A DNA stretch of 11,677 bases from CAUZSM01 sp963582685 (GTDB taxonomy: Archaea; Thermoplasmatota; Poseidoniia; Poseidoniales; Thalassarchaeaceae), in assembly GCA_963582685.1 (NCBI GenBank), contig CAUZSM010000048.1, positions 1-11,677 on the forward strand, in the 5' to 3' direction. Position 1 is the stretch's first letter; each line of letters opens with the position of its first letter. The position numbers and the translations under genes are program-made. This document shows, one piece after another, positions 8,057 to 11,677 of the stretch. Under the pieces are notes generated by a model. It was not told the DNA's origin. It searched no databases and saw only the letters and a list, made by a program, of their open reading frames with translations.

Positions 8057-8066
8057 CTCATTTAAG
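8057..8066 (-). promoter_or_regulatory. Candidate TATA box, tRNA-Ala and/or the SprT-like gene
   Basis: CTCATTTAAG on the plus strand (CTTAAATGAG on minus) is the only AT-rich element between tRNA-Ala and the SprT-like gene. It lies about 50 bases before the mature tRNA 5' end on minus and about 45 bases before ATG 8110 on plus, so it could serve either or both. Confidence 0.3.
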
Positions 8067-8109
8067 CATCACCAACTTGTCCAATGAGGCGCGGGGGCTC
8101 GATTGCAGA

Positions 8110-8700
8110 ATGTCAGGAGCGGATGGATTAGCTGATTCGGGGCGCACTCGCCGATACGTCAGTGCTACTGCGAGCGCAGCAGAGATACCCACGTCGTCGC
8201 CTACTATTCCCGCAGGGATGATTGACGCCATCACCGGGCTATTGAATCAGGATGAGGCTCCGTTCCTCCGACATCTTGCCAGTTCAGTCGCTCTGGAGTG
8301 GTTACCAGCAGATTCTGACTGCCTAGGAAACACTCGGTTCGAGATGGCTAGTCACGAAGTTGAGATGAGAAAGCGAACCAGAATGCCGCCGGGCGATATT
8401 ACCATCTCACTGCATCCGGTCCTCGATGAGGATGAGGCACTTTACGCGCATACGCTAGTTCACGAGTTGTTGCACGCCGCTGGCCTGACTGACCACTCCT
8501 CTCGCCACTCCGAATTGGTAACTGAAATTGCACCGGCACCAACTCTTGCTGACAGCCCACTGCTCTCGCGCATACGCGAGGAAGCGTTGTCACAGCAGGA
8601 GGTGAAGGACTGGAATTGTGCTCATTGTGGCTTTGTTTGGAGTAGGGCTACCGTCCGCGCTCCGTCTCGCTGTCCCAAGTGCGCACGTCCCTTCAAATGA
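8110..8700 (+). CDS. SprT-like zinc metalloprotease with C-terminal zinc ribbon
   Basis: A 196-residue protein. The central part has LVHELLHAAGLTDHSSRH (116-133), a HExxH motif with Glu119 as catalytic base and His118/His122 as zinc ligands; His133 is the likely third ligand, as in the SprT/Spartan fold. The preceding segment ITISLHPVLDEDEALYAHT matches the family's lead-in to that helix. The C-terminus is a zinc ribbon, WNCAHCGFVW and SRCPKCARPFK (C170, C173, C188, C191), as in many SprT proteins. The family includes proteases for DNA-protein crosslinks, but the substrate here is unknown. The N-terminal 35 residues are low in conserved features. I chose ATG 8110; a TTG at 8077 would add 11 residues. 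Neither start has a strong ribosome binding site, so the mRNA may be nearly leaderless. It is flanked by two tRNA genes on the opposite strand. Confidence 0.83.
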   Translation: MSGADGLADSGRTRRYVSATASAAEIPTSSPTIPAGMIDAITGLLNQDEAPFLRHLASSVALEWLPADSDCLGNTRFEMASHEVEMRKRTRMPPGDITISLHPVLDEDEALYAHTLVHELLHAAGLTDHSSRHSELVTEIAPAPTLADSPLLSRIREEALSQQEVKDWNCAHCGFVWSRATVRAPSRCPKCARPFK

Positions 8701-8711
8701 GGTTGAAGTGA

Positions 8712-8787
8712 TGGTGGGCGCGCCAGGATTTGAACCCGAGTCCCCGGCTTAGAAGGCCAGGATGATATCCAACTACACCACGCGCCC
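8712..8787 (-). tRNA. tRNA-Arg (anticodon UCU), 3' CCA encoded
   Basis: The minus strand gives a complete cloverleaf. The acceptor stem GGGCGCG/CGCGCCC is perfect, the anticodon stem CTGGC/GCCGG encloses loop CTTCTAA (anticodon TCT, reads AGA/AGG), and the T arm is TCGGG-TTCAAAT-CCTGG with U-G and G-U wobbles. The mature body is 8715-8787. After discriminator A the genome reads CCA (8712-8714), unlike the other two tRNA genes here, which could be chance. The 3' end lies 12 bases past the SprT-like stop, convergent. Confidence 0.96.
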
Positions 8788-8845
8788 TGCTCTTTCGCAT
8801 AGCCCGCACTTCATCAACCCACGCCCAAAGTAATTGCACCTGTTC

Positions 8846-8854
8846 GGTATACTG
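8846..8854 (+). promoter_or_regulatory. Candidate TATA box for the eL41-like gene
   Basis: GGTATACTG lies about 25 bases before ATG 8874 and about 60 before ATG 8910. If it is the promoter, the transcript would start near 8874, making either a leaderless 47-residue product or a 35-base leader for the 35-residue product. Confidence 0.35.
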
Positions 8855-8909
8855 TGGACAGTTAGTTAGCCCGATGTTCTCATATACGGCTGTCAGGTCG
8901 GCGGGACGC

Positions 8910-9017
8910 ATGAAGCGAGGAAGTCGAGCCTGGAAGAAGGCTGGCAATCAACGCTGGAAATGGAGAAAGAAGAAACTCCGCCGCCGTAAGCAGGCTCGCA
9001 AGCAGAACAAGCAGTGA
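8910..9017 (+). CDS. rpl41e: Probable ribosomal protein eL41 (L41e), 35 residues
   Basis: This ORF of 35 codons encodes a peptide with 18 Lys/Arg residues and three Trp. The core QRWKWRKKKLRRRKQARKQ (14-32) closely resembles eL41, the single-helix peptide of the large subunit that lies at the subunit interface in eukaryotes and archaea (typical W-x-W/KWRKKRMRRLKRK pattern). It sits between tRNA-Arg and tRNA-Trp, a fitting neighbourhood. An in-frame ATG at 8874 would add 12 residues (MFSYTAVRSAGR). That start lies about 25 bases downstream of a TATA-like GGTATACTG (8846-8854) and could give a leaderless mRNA, whereas ATG 8910 has only a weak AGGTCGG upstream. A T-run (9029-9034) follows the stop. 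The composition could also arise by chance in a basic ORF, but the W/K/R order argues for eL41. Confidence 0.75.
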   Translation: MKRGSRAWKKAGNQRWKWRKKKLRRRKQARKQNKQ

Positions 9018-9028
9018 TTCTCTCACCG

Positions 9029-9034
9029 TTTTTT
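9029..9034 (+). terminator. T-run terminator after the eL41-like gene
   Basis: Six consecutive T residues follow the stop codon by 11 bases, without a hairpin, as expected of archaeal transcription termination. Confidence 0.35.
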
Positions 9035-9066
9035 ATCATCGATTAGATGGCCGTTCACCGCTCGTT

Positions 9067-9076
9067 TGAAATATCG
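9067..9076 (+). promoter_or_regulatory. Candidate TATA box of tRNA-Trp
   Basis: The AT-rich TGAAATATCG lies about 30 bases before the mature tRNA 5' end, the usual distance for an archaeal TATA box with a very short leader. Confidence 0.4.
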
Positions 9077-9101
9077 TTGGCGTTGGCCGCAGTTTACCCT
9101 T

Positions 9102-9174
9102 GGGGGTATAGTATAGTCTGGTAGTACTACCGGCTCCAGACCGGTGGAGGGGGGTTCGAATCCCTCTGCCCCCA
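9102..9174 (+). tRNA. tRNA-Trp (anticodon CCA), intronless
   Basis: The 73-base cloverleaf has acceptor stem GGGGGTA/TGCCCCC, anticodon stem ACCGG/CCGGT around loop CTCCAGA (anticodon CCA), and T arm GGGGG-TTCGAAT-CCCTC. Discriminator is A; the genome then reads CCT, so CCA is added after transcription. There is no intron at the anticodon, although many euryarchaeal tRNA-Trp genes have one. Confidence 0.97.
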
Positions 9175-9238
9175 CCTCTTACTGATTTAGCGAATTATTT
9201 GAATCGGGATACGGACAGACTCAAAGTCGTTTCAAACT

Positions 9239-9256
9239 CGACGGGGCAACCCGTCG
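9239..9256. terminator. Hairpin with GCAA tetraloop between tRNA-Trp and the DUF898-like gene
   Basis: CGACGGG, loop GCAA and CCCGTCG form a perfect 7-bp stem; on the plus strand the loop is a GNRA tetraloop. It sits between two convergent transcription units, 44 bases beyond the DUF898-like stop. No T-run follows on either strand, so terminator or mRNA 3'-end stabiliser is an inference. Confidence 0.35.
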
Positions 9257-9299
9257 GAACCCTAGATGCATCCGTGGTAGGATCTGTCGATTCCTTGGT

Positions 9300-9836
9300 T
9301 CAAGCCCACTCTATGTGTGCATCGATGTACTTGGCCACTGCCTTGTATCCCCAGAACCAGTAGTAAATGGAAAGGGTAACAACGGTGAGAAGGAAAACCT
9401 TCACCCAAATTCCGAACAGAGCACCACCAGAACCTGTGAATCGAATTCTGCGACCATCAAGTCTGACGTTGTCAGCCCACTTTGATACGACCATGCACTT
9501 TGCCCATGGAAGCGCCAAACCAAATGTAATTCCAGTCAATAGAAAACCGATAAGTTTAGTGAAAAACAATCCGTAGTTGGCCGTTTGAAGAGCCCACTCT
9601 CCGCTTCCACCTGCTGCAACAGCCATAGGTGCAGCCTGAACCACGACCGTCGTAGGTGCTGCCATTGCGGGAGGTGGTGCTGCCATTGCGGGAGGTGGTG
9701 CTGCAAATTGGTCAGGTGCTGCCACCGCAGGCGCTGCAGCAAAGTCTGGATAGTGCTGAGCGGTGTATTCAGTTGCCTGTTCAGCCGTATACCCTTCTGC
9801 TATTAGTCCGTCATAGTATCCCTGTGCGTCACTCAT
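9300..9836 (-). CDS. DUF898-like small membrane protein with N-terminal helical motif and Ala/Pro linker
   Basis: A 178-residue protein in three parts. Residues 1-32 (MSDAQGYYDGLIAEGYTAEQ and on to HYPDF) look like a short helical motif that could act in oligomerisation. Residues 33-76 are an Ala/Pro-rich linker with a tandem AAPPPAM repeat. The rest is membrane-associated: a hydrophobic segment at about 90-110, the motif VRLDGRRIRFTGSGGALFGI (125-143) and a second segment at about 145-163 ending TLSIYYWFWGYKAVAKYIDAH. The FTGSGGALFGIWVKVFLLTVVTLSIYYW order, split here only for description, is that of DUF898 (YjgN-like) proteins, but with fewer segments than the usual family member. I prefer ATG 9836 since its N-terminus reads naturally; ATG 9899 would add 21 Met-rich residues. 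Function unknown. Confidence 0.65.
   Translation of the reverse strand: MSDAQGYYDGLIAEGYTAEQATEYTAQHYPDFAAAPAVAAPDQFAAPPPAMAAPPPAMAAPTTVVVQAAPMAVAAGGSGEWALQTANYGLFFTKLIGFLLTGITFGLALPWAKCMVVSKWADNVRLDGRRIRFTGSGGALFGIWVKVFLLTVVTLSIYYWFWGYKAVAKYIDAHIEWA
9658..9699. repeat. Two exact tandem copies of a 21-bp unit in the Ala/Pro linker
   Basis: GCTGCCATTGCGGGAGGTGGT occurs twice head to tail and adds seven residues per copy to the linker of the DUF898-like protein. The exact DNA identity suggests a recent slippage duplication. Confidence 0.9.
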
Positions 9837-10001
9837 ATGGTTCCCCATCACCGACATCGTTCTCATATCCATAACTGCTTCGGCTCGATATTCAGCCATT
9901 CACATCGCTTCTTGACCAATCCATCCGCTGGATATTTCGTCCGCTGTCTCGATTCCTTTGAGGCGTCGAGTTCTTGATGGGAACGTGCGTGCGTGTATGC
10001 G
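9837..10001. promoter_or_regulatory. Divergent intergenic region between the DUF898-like gene and the subtilase
   Basis: The 165-base gap contains AT-rich elements on minus: CTGAATATCGAG (about 9881-9892) and CGAAATATCC (about 9930-9939). Either could be a TATA box for the DUF898-like gene; the first would favour ATG 9836. No clear TATA box or ribosome binding site is seen for the subtilase. Confidence 0.3.
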
Positions 10002-11677
10002 ATGGCCGCGACACGAGTGCACTCAGCGTTACTGCTCACCCTGTTGCTGATGGCACCATTGGTCGGCAGCGTTGCGCCTGTTGAGCAGGCTCGTTTCAAC
10101 TCGGTAATCGATGGAGGGGTGGGTCAGGTCATCATGGATGGCTGGACTACGACTATTCCCGCCCACTCACCTTTGCTCATTGATGACAGGCCATGGTGGC
10201 ATACCACTCGTCTCGATTCTGACCGAAATGGAATTCATGATTCGCTGCAGACAGCAATTGGACCAGTTTGGGTTGGAGTATCCTACGACCACCAGCCCGG
10301 CGAGTCGGAGATTCTTGCCCTCGCTGCCCTCGGTCATCCAGTGAATCTTGAGGTTCCTGCTGTCGACGCGCTGCTGATTGGCCAGATTGATGCGAGCGAA
10401 GTAGCTGCCATCTCGGAACTTGAAGGCGTTGTCATGGTCGAGAGATACGGCCAAGTCGTGTTCTACGGTGATATCCAAACCCCGGCAGTCAAGTCTCGCA
10501 ACTCAACCGAATACCCAGTTGGAGCATGGGACTTGGGAGTGACCGGCAAAGGAGTCAACATAGCTCTGACAGACACCGGAGTCGATGACGAGCATCCCGG
10601 GCTCTCTGGCAAGTTTGTCGCTGGCTACGATGCTGTGTGCTACATGCACACCGACCCAGCCTGTATAATCGCAGGTGGCAGGCAGGACGACGGTTCCTTC
10701 AACCCGGATGATGGCAATCAACACGGTACAGCCTGCATGGGGATGGCCAGCGCGACAGGAATCGAGGCAGATGGCTCGCTATCCAATTTCACCGGCTCTG
10801 CACCCGACGCTCGCCTCATCGACGTACGAATCGGCACCGATGTGGGCGCAGGACCGTTTGAGAACTACTTCCTAAGTCAGGAATTCTATGAGTCAGCAAT
10901 GAACGGTGTTCAGTGGATTATCGACCACAGTGACACAGCATGGCCCGGTGTCGATGAGGAAAATTACGGTATCGACATCATCTCGCTCTCTTGGGGAATC
11001 ACCAGCCATGAGAATGGTGGTAGTGATGGCTCTGACATGCACAGCAGGATACTCGACGACGCCACAGAAGCCGGTGTCACCGTCAGCGTGGCTGCGGGCA
11101 ACGATGGGCCAGACAACGATGGCCTGTCCGGCATGGGTTCCTCAAGTCTGTCTATCACTGTCGGCGCTACTGACGATATGAACACAATCACCCGCGCCGA
11201 TGATGGCATCGCTTCCTATTCCAGCCGCGGCCCTCGCCGCGATAATGGAGATGGCAATCCAATCAATGAGATGAAGCCGGAGATTTCAGCTCCGGGAACC
11301 AACATCATCCAAGCCGAAGGCTGTGTCACGTCTGGGGTATGCAACAACTTCCTCGGCGGCGATGCATCTGACAATACCTACACCGGTCGCGGTTCTGGCA
11401 CATCGTATGCTACGCCTGCAGTCTCTGGCGTCATTGCCCTAGTGATAGAAGCCAATCCTGACCTTGAACCTCTGCAGATTCGTGAGGTCATCAAACAGAC
11501 CGCTGAGCGCAGAGGTGATGCGACCCAGCCGCAGTTTGACCCGTATTGGAACAAGGACTTCGGCTGGGGGATGATCGATGCGAAAGCCGCAGTCCAACTC
11601 GCTTTGCATCTCAACATGACCAACCAATCGATGACCGTGGACTCGACCTTGCAGAATCACCTGCTCAACAAGACCAC
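10002..11677 (+). CDS. Secreted subtilisin-family (S8) serine protease, 3' end cut by window edge
   Basis: The frame is open for 558 codons to the right edge. Residues 1-25 are a Sec-type signal peptide (hydrophobic ALLLTLLLMAPLVGSVA). A short D-x-D-x-N-G stretch (LDSDRNGIHDSL, 71-82) resembles a calcium-binding loop. An I9-type propeptide (about 89-150) ends LEGVVMVERYG. The catalytic domain has Asp191 in LTDTGVDDEHPG, His241 in QHGTACMG, oxyanion Asn367 in AAGNDGPD and Ser468 in GTSYATPAVSG, so the triad is complete. The His motif is HGTACMG instead of the usual HGTHVAG. Cysteines 213/221 and 441/447 are close pairs that could form disulfides outside the cell. A C-terminal extension starts at about residue 536 and is lost at the edge. 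Start ATG 10002 is chosen because it opens the signal peptide; no strong ribosome binding site is seen. Protein-degrading secreted enzymes fit a heterotrophic marine archaeon, which is inference. Confidence 0.92.
   Translation, partial: MAATRVHSALLLTLLLMAPLVGSVAPVEQARFNSVIDGGVGQVIMDGWTTTIPAHSPLLIDDRPWWHTTRLDSDRNGIHDSLQTAIGPVWVGVSYDHQPGESEILALAALGHPVNLEVPAVDALLIGQIDASEVAAISELEGVVMVERYGQVVFYGDIQTPAVKSRNSTEYPVGAWDLGVTGKGVNIALTDTGVDDEHPGLSGKFVAGYDAVCYMHTDPACIIAGGRQDDGSFNPDDGNQHGTACMGMASATGIEADGSLSNFTGSAPDARLIDVRIGTDVGAGPFENYFLSQEFYESAMNGVQWIIDHSDTAWPGVDEENYGIDIISLSWGITSHENGGSDGSDMHSRILDDATEAGVTVSVAAGNDGPDNDGLSGMGSSSLSITVGATDDMNTITRADDGIASYSSRGPRRDNGDGNPINEMKPEISAPGTNIIQAEGCVTSGVCNNFLGGDASDNTYTGRGSGTSYATPAVSGVIALVIEANPDLEPLQIREVIKQTAERRGDATQPQFDPYWNKDFGWGMIDAKAAVQLALHLNMTNQSMTVDSTLQNHLLNKT

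Noticed and set aside
8693..8947. 84-codon minus-strand frame across tRNA-Arg and the eL41-like gene
   Set aside because: It reads through a full tRNA gene and is antisense to a better-supported small gene.
9658..9699. Short direct repeats considered as a CRISPR remnant
   Set aside because: The two units are adjacent without spacers and lie in frame inside a coding region.
10167..10478. 103-codon minus-strand frame within the subtilase gene
   Set aside because: Antisense to the propeptide region of a clearly supported protease; no motif of its own.
1..11677. Search for a mobile element, defence island, toxin-antitoxin pair or biosynthetic cluster
   Set aside because: All sizeable frames are accounted for by metabolic, translation-related, protease or membrane families; no transposase, integrase, terminal repeats or attachment-site duplication beside the tRNA genes was seen.

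Overview
The window looks like a piece of a marine-type euryarchaeal chromosome; Candidatus Poseidoniales (Marine Group II) would fit, but that name is an inference from gene style. The archaeal signs are a tiny basic ORF resembling ribosomal protein eL41, a glutamate synthase split into separate polypeptides, tRNA genes of which two of three lack an encoded CCA, and AT-rich TATA-like boxes about 25-50 bases upstream of several genes. Coding density is high, and I see no insertion sequence, phage gene, CRISPR array or defence system.

Region 1 (1-5108, minus strand) is a three-gene glutamate synthase operon, read right to left. It begins with a 495-residue glutamate-synthase-related protein with an N-terminal Cys cluster. 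Next is a 442-residue FMN/Fe-S synthase subunit. Last is a glutamine amidotransferase fused to a GXGXG domain, which runs off the left edge. Both junctions are TGATG one-base overlaps with a GGAGGTGA ribosome binding site, so the three products are probably made together. Together they should take ammonia from glutamine and make glutamate from 2-oxoglutarate. No GltD-type NAD(P)H subunit is visible.

Region 2 (5109-5412) is a 304-base AT-rich spacer holding the probable operon promoter and a strong short hairpin in the leader.

Region 3 (5413-7931) is a divergent pair: a DUF309 protein on the minus strand and a YyaL/SSP411-type protein with an N-terminal thioredoxin-like domain on the plus strand.

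Region 4 (7938-9174) interleaves RNA and translation-related genes: tRNA-Ala(GGC) on minus, a SprT-like zinc metalloprotease on plus, tRNA-Arg(UCU) on minus, the eL41-like ORF on plus and tRNA-Trp(CCA) on plus.

Region 5 (9175-11677) holds a small DUF898-like membrane protein with an Ala/Pro repeat linker on minus. Divergent from it is a secreted subtilisin-family (S8) protease with signal peptide, propeptide and complete Asp-His-Ser triad, cut by the right edge.

The most interesting points are the rearranged domain order and the paralogous barrel in the glutamate synthase operon, the easily missed eL41 gene, and the cysteine-containing variant of the subtilase His motif. I found no convincing new multi-gene system.
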